Source: Diogma glabrata (lineage: Eukaryota > Arthropoda > Insecta > Diptera > Cylindrotomidae). From it: a DNA stretch of 64,000 nucleotides. The translations under genes were made by a program, and so were the position numbers. Positions 36,580 through 46,705 of the stretch are shown here, piece after piece. Every line of letters begins with the position of its first letter. The first letter of the stretch is position 1. The notes beneath the pieces are model-generated. The model worked only from the letters and a program-made list of their open reading frames with translations, was not told where the DNA came from and searched no databases. The stretch covers positions 70,144,019 to 70,208,018 of the forward strand of contig OY856186.1 of assembly GCA_963693315.1 (NCBI GenBank). The letters are read 5' to 3'.

Positions 36580-37750
36580 AGATGGAAAATCGAATCAAGA
36601 GGATGATGTGAACCCGACCATTTCGCATTTTTTTGAAACTTCGATAATCATTTTCAAAATAAAAAAAATTTAAAACCTGTTTTTTATTTTATTATTTTTT
36701 TACTTGTTTTGACATAGGGTGGGTGGCACGAAATTTGTTAAGAAATTTAGTAACAAGCAAAGATTAATGTTAAATTGTGCTCGAACGGGCTAACCGACTT
36801 TTTAATTTTTTTTTGTTTGAAAGGTATTTAGTGAGGCTTTTTAGTGAGGCTTTATGATTTTAATTCTTTTTAAGTTTAATTCTTCAAACATGGCGCTGTT
36901 GTTAAATATTAGTTGCTTAATGTGCTCGGTAACTTTTTATTAATGACAATGATGACTCATAGTTAAATATGTGTTTTTTCGTTCAAAACATATAATTTTC
37001 ATGTCCTTTTTGTAAATGACAAAACATCTAGTATAATGGCTAATGGGTAACAAAGATTTTACATATTGGTTTCAAAATTCAATAATTTTTAGTATATAAT
37101 GTCTTAATAAATTAATAACATGAAATTAATAATTTAATTACTGTAATAACGTAATTTGTTACTGAAATTTTATTTTGTGAGTAGTGACACCTGACTGCGA
37201 TCAATAATAAAAAAAATGCAAATCAACAAAAACTGATTCCTTCATTCGGTTGCAGCCGTAATCGGGCTCCAGAGATTATTTCGAGCTGTTTTGTGTATTT
37301 ATTGATCAGAGTTTCACAATACCGTTGTCCGTCTGATGAAGGCATTGCTCCAATAATTTCCAAATAAGCTTAGGAAAATCGAGATTGAAGAATAATTTAG
37401 TTAGGGTGGGAAATGTTGTGCATTTGCTTAAATATGTTTAGACGCAACTGTAGACGTTTAAAAAAATGATATTCAAAGTAACAACTGTAATATAAAAACT
37501 CGATAAAACAAAAGAATTATTTTACTTAAAAAATTTTGCATGTTGTTTGAACGAATTTGTAGCCCAAAATAATTTCCATACATGAACTATAAGCAAACAA
37601 TAAATTTTGTATCGAGACCACACAAATTTGTGACTTTCAAAACGTAAATAGATAGAAACTAAAACTTTGAAACATTAAAAAATAATTGCTCTCAAAAATC
37701 TTGATAAACTAAAATTCCCATAATGTTGTCTAATATGCATACATATATGA
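36580..37750. other. AT-rich spacer
   Basis: No gene or element boundary was supported. A GC-richer patch near 37245-37380 has no recognised content. Confidence 0.4.
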
Positions 37751-37974
37751 GAATGAACTAGAAGATCCGGTGAACTTCGTCTCACCTACAAATTATTTGT
37801 AGATAACTTTTGATCAGCGAGTGTCAATTCTAATCGAAATTCTACCTCCAATTCATCGAGATTATTAATAGTGACTGCATCGTATGGTTTGAATTTTATT
37901 TGGCTATTAAACGAAACTATGTATTACATATTTATAATTATTCAAAAGAAATTATTATTACTATTATTTATTAT

Positions 37975-38185
37975 TGTTATGCCATGCAAAATGCACGGGG
38001 TTTCTAGATTCAACCAACAAATTGACATTGTTTGGCCTTGTGACTTATTAAAAGTCATTGCGAATGCCAATCGAATTGGAAATTGCAAACGTTTAAATGG
38101 AATGAGCGAGTCTGAAGGAATTCTTGGGGTCCATGGTAGAAAAACAATTTCACCTTGATACTTGCCGTTTAAAGTGGTAACTTCA
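37975..38185 (-). pseudogene. Helitron helicase, C-terminal fragment
   Basis: An uninterrupted minus-strand frame without its own ATG reads VTTLNGKYQGEIVFLPW, then PRIPSDSLIPFKRLQF and PIRLAFAMTFNKSQGQ, then LNLETPCILHG. This is the conserved C-terminal part of the Helitron Pif1-like helicase, including the FAMTxNKxQGQ motif. A plus-strand frame at 37871-38158 is its shadow. It continues the protein fragment that ends at 39083. The two are separated by inserted repeats. Confidence 0.85.
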
Positions 38186-38261
38186 AGAACATTGAGCGAT
38201 CAAGAACGCTAAATAAATATATTAAATATAAAATTCCTATACTCACACATAACGTTTCAAA

Positions 38262-38480
38262 TTGCGTTATGGATATCGCGGTTGACTTAGGTTTTATAGA
38301 TCGAGAGTTCAATTCCTGGACACACATATTTTATTGTTTTATTTTTTATTTTTATTAAATACCATTAAAGTTATTGTTTTTTTATTAATGAATTCATAAA
38401 AATCATAAAAATTTCTTTTTAAAAGTTTTAAAATGATCGATAATGCAGTTTTTTAAAGTTATTGCTACTGTCTTTTTCCG
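38262..38480 (+). mobile_element. tRNA-like SINE, second family
   Basis: ATGGATATCGCGGTTGACTT resembles a box A and GAGTTCAATTCCTGGACAC a box B, spaced as in a tRNA. An AT-rich body follows, ending TTGCTACTGTCTTTTTCC. It matches 28870-28645 in reverse. It sits between the two helicase fragments. Confidence 0.6.
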
Positions 38481-39082
38481 TTTCATTCAAATTATTATCA
38501 TTTCGATATTAACAAGAAAATTAATTATGTTTTTTGCCACCAGTGCTAAAAAATAATAAAATATTGGTTTTCCTATCATTATTTTCTTTAATTTCATTCC
38601 CGTGAAATAAAATAAGGAAAATAAAAACTACTATTTGAATATGTATTTCAATTTCAATATGAGTTGACATCTTCATCACAAAAGATTGATTTAAACACAG
38701 TTTAATGATTTAAACAGAGGCTTTTAAATTTATCGATAGTGTAGTTTTTTAAGGTTAGTGATATTGTCTTTTGCCACAGTGTGACGTCAATACGAAGTAA
38801 AATTATGAATGCATTCAGGGGAGTTTTATGACATCTCACTATTGTCTTCAGTTCTTAAAAAGAATGTATCGTGGTCCATGATATGTTTTGATTATTAAAT
38901 ATAAAAATGTATATAATAGTTACTTAGAATGCTGATAGATGTGAAAACCAGAATAATTTTAATGATTTTAATTTAAAAATTCTGAAATTTTAATTTGCAA
39001 TGCTACAATAATTGGAAGATACAAAAAAACACAGCTATTTCACAGTTTTAAGTTTTCACTTCTGTCGGCAATCCTCAAGACT

Positions 39083-39347
39083 GCCTTCTTTTTTTTATCG
39101 CCAATCGCGTATCATCGTATATCTTTGGTACATTCAAATTTCTAAGCAAAATGATTGATGACCCAATCTTCAATCGCAAATTATGTTGTTTCATTCCAGT
39201 TAAATCCAACGAATTCAAGAACTCAACAGGATAGTTGACAACTTCCTCAGGATTGACAACAGTGCCAGTCAATTTGAATGATATTTCATTGCCAGGCAAT
39301 ATCTGTTGTATTTTAAAATTAGTTGATGTGTAAAATCGTCCTTTCAT
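39083..39347 (-). pseudogene. Helitron helicase, central fragment
   Basis: The minus-strand frame reads IQQILPGNEISFKLTGTVVN, PEEVVNYPVEFLNSLDLTGM, HNLRLKIGSSIILLRNLNVP and DDTRLAIKK. This is the stretch of the Helitron helicase with the PxHxLxLKxGxPxxLLRNL motif. The fragment stops right where the Helitron piece at 6415 starts (KKMMNNVIEA), and is followed by the repeat shared with 20985-21200. Not functional. Confidence 0.85.
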
Positions 39348-39349
39348 TA

Positions 39350-41360
39350 TTGAATAATAGTGGAATTTTTTTGCTTTTATTTTATCCAGTTCATTTACTT
39401 ATTTGCTTTAACCGTAATTTTTCTCTTAAATGTTCTGATGTTCTTTTATAATTTGTCAAAATTTGTGTATTAAATTTCATTTACTAAATACATTTCTGGG
39501 AAAGTTTTGCCCTATCACTGACGAAAACAAAAATAACAATGATAATTTAAAAACGAGTTGTTAACCCTCAATTTAATTTATGAACCATACAAAATTTAAA
39601 ATTTTGTATTTTACTAATAAAGTGACTTTAAATTTTCAAGTCAGCAGTTGTAGAATATTTAAATGTATTTTAAATTCACCTACTTACACCTCACTCACTT
39701 ACACCTTCTTTTATGCACAAACTTTAGAATAGATCACTTATATATATTTGTGAGCATTAAACTTTGAAATTTACCAACTTTCACAAAAACTTAACATAAC
39801 GGGCTTAAAAAAATACTGAAATAAGTTTGTTTCTCACCTTTTTCTCAGTTAAGTTATCTAATTAAATTAAATCAAAAACTTTTCTTTTCAAAATTTTAAA
39901 AACAAACAATTTCACAATACACACAACCAAAATTTTTTTTGTTAAATAAATTAAATTTTTAATTGAATAAAATTGACAAAATTTTCTTTTAAAAAATCAT
40001 ATAATTTTTTTATTGTAAGAAAAAGCACTTGAACAAAAAAAATTGATTCCTAAAAAACTATATAAGACAACTTCACTGAGATCAAACACGTATCTGAATT
40101 ATTATTTTAGAATTTTTCTATTTAGATTATCTTCATTATCTTCAATTTAAATAAAAGACAATTTACTTAAAAAAAAAAAACTTAAGAAGTAGAATCACTA
40201 CTATCCATATCCAACACGAAAAAATATACTAAAACTTTGAATCTTAATCATATAATCATGATTTTATGTGAATGCTACTATAAACATTTCAAATCAAATG
40301 TAGCACACATTGGAAAGAAAATTATAACAATAAAAAAATGGAGTAAGATGAAAGACTACTCGTATGTCGACTATTGTATCAATTTGATACATGGTCATTC
40401 AGTAATTTATTTTATTAATGAATTTCGAGCGGAAAACGTTATAAGAGTGTATATTTTGAATAAATGAAAATTAACAATAGAAATAATCATAATGTAACGT
40501 ATAATGAAACAAATTTAACAATACCAAACTGGTAGTATTTGCTTTTTACTAGATAACCTGTGGTAGTTATGAAATAACTCAGTTTTCCACCCACACCTTC
40601 GTCTGACAATATTTTCGCACAGATCATTAACAAAACAGTTGCATAATGCTCGCTTTACAATTAACATTTTGTTTATCTGATGTTATATTGAAATCAAGTT
40701 TTCAAAAACAAAAAACATTTGTTTATGCGAGTAGATCATAATATTTACTCCTTTGAAATGATTGTTGGAGACAAATGTAACATGGAATAAAGTCTGTTGA
40801 TGACTGGAAAATCTCTGTTCATTTGTTATTTTGAAAATATACCTGTGCTACAATTGTAACCGGCGAAAAAAAGCTTTAACAAAGAACATCAAGCCATAAA
40901 TTTTATGCAACAGATAAAAGCACTTATGATGAATTTGCATTTTTTGACAATTTTTGAAGTTTGAACTCATTTGATTCGGAAAGCTTTTTTTACTCTGTCC
41001 GACCACCACCTAATAAAATACAATTATTTGATACTTGGCTGTATATTTTGTTCAAAATTTACCAAACTTCCTGTTTGTGTAAATGATTTCATATTTGTCT
41101 GTCAATCAAGCTCGTCACCCAAGAGCGAGGAAGAAGGAAATGAGCTACATTCTAAAAACTGCACTTTTTACCATAATTAAAAACTGTGCAATGCAAAATT
41201 GTAAAAAATTCAGGATGTTTTGTTACGAAGCAATTGTACCTGAAATAATTTCTGGCATCTGCGGTGAATTGGTACTTTACCGATTCTACGCTATCGAAAT
41301 AATTCTTATCAATATGGAACTGCTAGCTTAATAGTTATTTCCTCTCATTTGTTTTGTGTA
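39350..41360. other. AT-rich spacer
   Basis: About 2 kb with no supported gene. Short frames at 40237-40467 and 40971-41331 show no domain. Confidence 0.4.
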
Positions 41361-41364
41361 ACAT

Positions 41365-41727
41365 TTTCGTTAATTTGGGATTTTTGAGATCAATTAAACT
41401 CAAGTAAGTATAAAGAAACAATTGGAATCCTTTCAATTCAAAGGTATGGTTTGAAGTTTCCCAGAAAAAAACTCCACTTCACATTTTCCGTGTTTTGGTT
41501 GAATTCGAACCTTCCTCGTCAGTGCCCGGCTCGAATCCTTGGGGAGACACGCTATCGATTACGCCGTTGAGGCGATGACAATTTCGAAGTTGAAACTTCA
41601 TCATCACTTATTTATTTTTACTTAAGTTGAATTTTTCCAGTGTCAGTAGACTCCATATTATGGAAATGTTTTTACATTATATGGGATTTTTTGCATTAAA
41701 TTTCTAGACAATACTTACGTATAATAC
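41365..41727 (-). mobile_element. tRNA-like SINE, monomer
   Basis: On the minus strand it begins AAGTATTGTCTAGAAATTTA and passes CATTTCCATAATATGGAG. It then has a tRNA-like part: CATCGCCTCAACGGCGTAAT, CGATAGCGTGTCTCCCC, CGAGCCGGGCACTGACGAGG, and a canonical-type box B GGTTCGAATTC. It ends GATCTCAAAAATCCCAAA. It lacks the roughly 170-bp linker present between units of the tandem array at 46.7-47.9 kb, so it defines the monomer. Confidence 0.7.
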
Positions 41728-41985
41728 TTTTCGTAAATGTTTTTGAGATATATACTTGTACTTGAGACTTTTATTTGTATGGGTGCGTTCCACTAAGCAC
41801 TCACGACAATCACGCTCACGACCGCTGTTTTTTTCCGTTCTACTTGCTTCTCAGCATTAAATCGTAAACTCAAGTGGAATGAAATAGGGAGCGTCTAGAA
41901 CTCTTTTACATAGATCTGTAGCAAAACCTGTAAAAATAAAAAAAAATCATGAAAGAAATATATTCTCAATGATAATGAACATTAT

Positions 41986-42646
41986 ATGAGCAATTTCACG
42001 AAGATTCAACATCGTTTTGACTTGACCCCTTTTAATTTTGATTATTTTTTGTTTATAGATAGTCTTTGATAAATAAAAAATACAAGTTCTCTTAGAATTT
42101 TTTTTTTCGACCAGGGGTCTTCACAGGGTGCCCCTCAATTTCTGTTATTTTGTGATGTGAGTGCATTTTGACGAGCGATTGTAGAAAAACTACTCAATCG
42201 ATTTTCATAAATGATATGTCGTTGAATAGGTATTAGAACAAAGTTTTTAAAAATGTACACTGTTAATTTTTTGAAATAATTTTTGACGGTGTAACATAAG
42301 AAAAAAATGGTGTAATTGAAAAAAAGATGGCATAGCCTTTTTTTTTTTTTTTTTTTAAACTAAATTGAAGCTTATTTTATATCTAACAACTTGTGAAAGT
42401 TTAGGACTAGCATCATTTTTTGTTTTAGAGATAAAATTCGTTGTGCATATGACTGTCGGGAATCAGTTTTTTTGTTCTGAAGAAAAATTATAAAAATGGC
42501 GATTTTTAGATTCAGATTTTTTTTTATGTTAAATATCAAATATTTTATTATTAAATGAACTTTTTAAAAAGCAATTTCAGTCAAGTTCAGCAAAATTTTG
42601 CGACATTTTGACTCGACCCTTTTTAATTTGGTCTATTTTGGTCTAT
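41986..42646 (-). repeat. Left arm of giant palindrome around piggyBac
   Basis: About 660 bp, nearly the exact reverse complement of 46012-46676. Landmarks are CACGAAGATTCAACATCG, CGAGCGATTGTAGAAAAACT, GACTGTCGGGAATCAG and TTTAATTTGGTCTATTTTGG. Each arm contains a diverged internal repeat at its two ends (GACTTGACCCCTTTTAATTT outside, GACTCGACCCTTTTTAATTT inside). Confidence 0.9.
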
Positions 42647-42683
42647 CCCTTTCAAGTCCATCTTTAACGATATTTTTACTTAA

Positions 42684-42860
42684 CTAAGAACCAATTGTAA
42701 CTATTGTGAGGGTTATGATCTAAAATGATTATATTAATATTTTTAAGTTAACTTGAAGACCAACTGTCATTTTTGTGATAGAAAAAAAAAATTATGACTT
42801 GGGTGTTTTTCTAAAAATATTTAAACGAGTCTTAAAGACCAGCTATCACAATCGTGAGGG
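42684..42860. promoter_or_regulatory. Left subterminal repeats of piggyBac
   Basis: Three diverged copies: CCAATTGTAACTATTGTGAG, GACCAACTGTCATTTTTGTG and GACCAGCTATCACAATCGTG, spaced about 70 bp apart. A reverse-oriented copy (CACGATTGTGACAGTTGG) lies in intron 1 near 43204. More degenerate copies lie near the right end. This placement is typical of transposase-binding sites. Confidence 0.5.
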
Positions 42861-43024
42861 CTTATTTATACTTGATTTTAACTATTTGCAAATCGGTTTT
42901 TACAAATTTTTCTACTCTTCGGATTGAGTTCCATCTTTTGATCGGTTCTTTATGTATTATAATAACCGCCAAAGTTTTTTGTATAATCAAGTTAAAATAT
43001 GTTTATTGTTTGCCAACTGTCATC

Positions 43025-45136
43025 ATGTCGGGAACGCGAAAATCATCTCGATGTAAGTATTGAATTAAATAAAGTTAATCAAGCAATTTAGTTAAAATTT
43101 ATACATACTTACTTTTATAAATAGTGTATAATTAGATTTATTATAAATGTTTTATATGTTTTACACTCATAACTATAAAAATTCTATAAATAAAAACTAC
43201 TATCACGATTGTGACAGTTGGACTCCAAAAGTACCTTTTTTGTTTTTTTAGTGATATTTGCTAAAGGAAACTGGTTAATAGATAAAGATGAGCTACAGGA
43301 ATTGCTTAACGATTCACAGCCAGAAGACATCGACAATGATGATGACGTTGCTGATCCTGATTTCACATTGCCGGAAACTATTCGTCAGGCGATTGTTCAA
43401 ATAGATAATGCAGACGAAGAAGATTATGGTGACGATTGTGATATTGGAATCAGTAAGTTTTCATTTCAAAACATTAAGATATATCAGTATGCGTATTACT
43501 TTTCGTTATTTTATAGCTACCAATCTGACAAACCAAGCGTCATCATCCAGCTGGAATGTTGCATCATTCCAAAAAAACATACTACCAGTGGCTACGATAT
43601 CTGCGAAGCAAAAAGTAAAATTTCCAATAGAATATTTCAACCGTTATTTTGATAGCACACATTTCGAAGAAACCGCCAAATATACAAATATGTACTATTT
43701 CAATAAAAAGGGTAAGCTTCTTAAAGTAACACCAGGCGAAATAAAAAAATTATATGGGATATTCCTTATAATGGGTTGCATTTCGTACCCACGAATTGAA
43801 TTTTATTGGAAAGATGGATATGCATTGGAAAAAATATCCACATGTATGAGCAGAAATCGCTTTAAAGTTCTCCGATCTTCAATCCACTATTCAAATGTCT
43901 CAAGAATACCAGAAGAGGCTAAGACAGATATATTTTGGCAAGTTGCTCCAATAATTAACGCCGTGAGAAACAGATGCCGTCAAATTGAAAGAGAGATAGG
44001 AAACTATTCCATTGATGAGCAAATGATTCCATTTACTGGCCGTTGTCCGGCACGACAGTTTGTTCGCAACAAGCCTCGTCCTGTGGGTCTGAAAAACTTT
44101 GTTGTTACCACCTCGAAAGGCTTAGTGGTAGATTTCGAAATATACCAGGGTGCTAAGACCAAATTAAAAGATCATGCTCTAGGATTGGGTCCCTCAGTAG
44201 TTTTAAAGTTGGTTGAAACTTTACCTAGGGGATCATTTTTATATTTTGATAGGTATGTTTATATAATCTTAAGTACTTTTAAATTTACAAAATTAATAAT
44301 ATAAAACTTACAGATATTTTACGACTATACCGCTGTTGCAAAAATTGGATGAGCTCAACTTTAAAGCAACAGGAACTATTGCTCAAAATAGAATTAAAGG
44401 ACTTATTTTTAAGGATGATAAATCAATGATTAGAGGGGAGTCGCAACAGTTTGTTTTAAATAACAATCTAGCTGTGGTAAAATGGAGGGATACCAAATCC
44501 GTGTTAGCTGCTTCTACAATCTCTGGAATTCAGCCGGAATCTAAAATAGACCGGTGGAGCAAAACAGATCGAAGGTACATCAATGTTTCCTGCCCCTCGA
44601 TAATTATGGAATATAATTCTTATATGGGTGGTGTAGATACCTGCGACCAGATGATGGAATACTACAGAACCTTCATAAAAATTGTGAAATGGACTGTAAA
44701 AGTATCTCACCACTTTATTGACCTGGCTGTTGTCAATTCGTGGATGGAGTATAAAGCAGATTGCGAGGCAAATAATATCTTAAAAAAAAACATTAAGGAT
44801 CTGTTGGAATTTCGACTTGAAATAGGAGACTCATTAATTTCATCACCATTTCATAATCATGAAGAACACTTGAGTAGTGATAATGAAAGTGATGATAATT
44901 CAGAACCAAACGCTCACGAGCCAAAGAAATTAAAAACTACACCCCAACCATCTTTAGGGAAGAGATATGATGGTTATTGTCATTGGCCCATCTGTGATCG
45001 TTTAAGGGCGCCTAGAATGTGTAGATTGGAAAAATGCAGCAACAGAACCAGAAACCGCTGTAAAAAGTGCAACGTTTATTTATGTAATTCTGCTGAAAAA
45101 AATTGTTTTGAAGCCTTCCATTCAAAAAAATTCTAG
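43025..45136 (+). CDS. piggyBac-like transposase, four exons, 595 residues
   Basis: Cut-and-paste transposase of the piggyBac superfamily. Proposed exons are 43025-43052, 43252-43452, 43517-44252 and 44314-45136. Donors are GTAAGT, GTAAGT and GTATGT; acceptors end TTTTTAG, TTTATAG and TTACAG. The joined frame is open, 1788 nt including the stop, close to the 594 residues of the type protein. Order: a short basic start, an acidic region (DDDVADPDF), then the DDE_Tnp_1_7-type core. Catalytic Asp candidates are in SIDEQMIPF, YFDRYFTTIPLL (which spans the third intron) and MGGVDTCDQM. A C-terminal cysteine-rich zinc domain (CHWPICD, CSNRTRNRCKKCNVYLC) binds the subterminal DNA in this family. Without splicing the frame would be broken between exons. 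AATAAA at 45254 is a likely poly(A) signal. I see no stop or frameshift, so the gene may be active or recently so. Confidence 0.88.
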
Positions 45137-45253
45137 TTATTGACATTCAATTGATACTTTGTTTTCCTTTGAAAAAGTGAATTAATTTTTATATATTTTT
45201 TCGTTTTACTTTTTTACCTTTTATTTATGTGATATATTATGTACCTGAAGTAC

Positions 45254-45259
45254 AATAAA
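45254..45259 (+). terminator. Candidate poly(A) signal of the piggyBac gene
   Basis: AATAAA stands 118 bases after the transposase stop codon and well inside the right terminal repeat. Confidence 0.5.
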
Positions 45260-45949
45260 TTAAAAATTAATATAATTTATATTGCAAACTATATTGCAAT
45301 ATTGTATAATTAACTAAGCTAAATTAAACAAACTTGTGATGCCAGAATTCTGAATTTATTTATTACAAATATATGTATTCAATAGTTATCATTTGTACAA
45401 TAAATAAAATGAATTTAACTGTTAAGCTAATATTTTAAATTTATGTCACATATTTTAAAAAAATTGAATTTCAATGTTTTTGAAATAAACGGAATTTTTA
45501 GTGATTTATTTTTATATCGTATCTTTTAAAGCGTTGGTATCGTTCGAGTTCGAGGCCCAATATATAACAGAAATTCATAAGAACAAAAATGTATAAGAAT
45601 AGGTCCAGTTCTCACAAATGTGTGGGTTGTTTTTCTTGGAAGTTATTTATTTTTTACCAGAAAAAATTATAGAATCTGGTTGCTAGTGCTAAGAATATTA
45701 ACCTACCAAAAATATACGTAAATATTCCATGTTTTAAATTTGGGTGATCTCAACGCATACAAAAATTTAGTGCATCATTTATGACAGTTGATCGTCAAGT
45801 CAGACATAAAATACAAAAATGGTTAACCGTCATTTATGTATGAATTTTATATCACAATTGTGTTGGTTGGCCTTCAGTTCACTATTATTTTTTTGTTTTG
45901 ACAACTTCTATCGAGTACCTCACATTTGTGACAAAGGGACTCGAAAGGG

Positions 45950-46676
45950 CTATATTTAAAAAAATTCTACTTGAAGCCGTATTTTTCATTTATCAAAGCT
46001 ATCTATAAACCGAATATAGACCAAAATAGACCAAATTAAAAAGGTTCGAGTCAAAATGTCGCAAAATTTTGCTGAACTTGACTGAAATTGCTTTTTAAAA
46101 AGTTCATTTAATAATAAAATATTTGATATTTAACATAAAAAAAAAATCTGAATCTAAAAATCGCCATTTTTATATTTTTTCTTCAGAACAAAAAAAACTG
46201 ATTCCCGACAGTCATATGCACAACGAATTTTATCTCTAAAACAAAAAATGATGCTAGTCCTAAACTTTCACAAGTTGTTAGATATAAAATAAGCTTCAAT
46301 TTAGTTTAAAAAAAAAAAAAAAAGTTAATGCCATCTTTTTTTCAATTACACCATTTTTTTCTTATGTTACACCGTTAAAAATTATTTCAAAAAATTAACA
46401 GTGTACATTTTTAAAAACTTTGTTCTAATACCTATTCAACGACATATCATTTATTAAAAATCGATTGAGTAGTTTTTCTACAATCGCTCGTCAAAATGCA
46501 CTCACATCACAAAATAACAAAAATTGAGGGGCACCCTGTGAAGACCCCTGGTCGAAAAAAAAAATTCTAAGAGAACTTGTATTTTTTATTTATCAAAGAC
46601 TATCTATAAACAAAAAATAATCAAAATTAAAAGGGGTCAAGTCAAAACGATGTTGAATCTTCGTGAAATTACTCAT
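45950..46676 (+). repeat. Right arm of giant palindrome around piggyBac
   Basis: From about 46012 to 46676 this mirrors 42646-41986. The first 60 bp (45954-46011) have no partner in the left arm and would have been the loop of the palindrome before piggyBac arrived. The distal half is the same as 1-320. Confidence 0.9.
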
Positions 46677-46705
46677 ATATTTATTAAGTTAGGTTATGTT
46701 AAAAT

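Larger units (their letters stand above)
37757..39347 (-). mobile_element. Decayed Helitron with 3' terminus
   Basis: On the minus strand, two helicase fragments (39347-39083 and 38185-37975) are followed by a short tail. The tail ends with a GGTGAGACGAAGTTCACC stem-loop and CTTCTAGT (37786-37757). A GC-rich hairpin a few bases before a CTAG-type end is the Helitron 3' signature, and the GACGAAGTTC.CCGG motif is common at insect Helitron ends. The interior is interrupted by a tRNA-like SINE (38262-38480) and the repeat at 38925-39100. Confidence 0.7.
42647..45949 (+). mobile_element. piggyBac-like DNA transposon, 3303 bp, apparently complete
   Basis: The terminal inverted repeats are CCCTTTCAAGTCC at the left and, reversed, CCCTTTCGAGTCC at the right: 13 bp with one mismatch and the CCC start usual for piggyBac. 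CTAT flanks both ends (42643-42646, 45950-45953) instead of the canonical TTAA. Between the ends lies a full transposase gene. Subterminal repeats of the form GACCARCTRTCACAATYGTG recur in both orientations near 42690, 42765, 42840, 43200, 45790, 45855 and 45920. These are candidate transposase-binding sites. Confidence 0.85.

Noticed and set aside
37871..38158. 95-codon plus-strand frame
   Set aside because: It is the shadow of the clear Helitron helicase frame on the minus strand.
43408..43516. Start of the transposase at an internal ATG (43408) in the third-exon frame
   Set aside because: It would read through the second intron. The spliced model from ATG 43025 gives a continuous protein of the expected length with good splice sites.
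44504..44713. Minus-strand frame within piggyBac
   Set aside because: Shadow of transposase exon 4.
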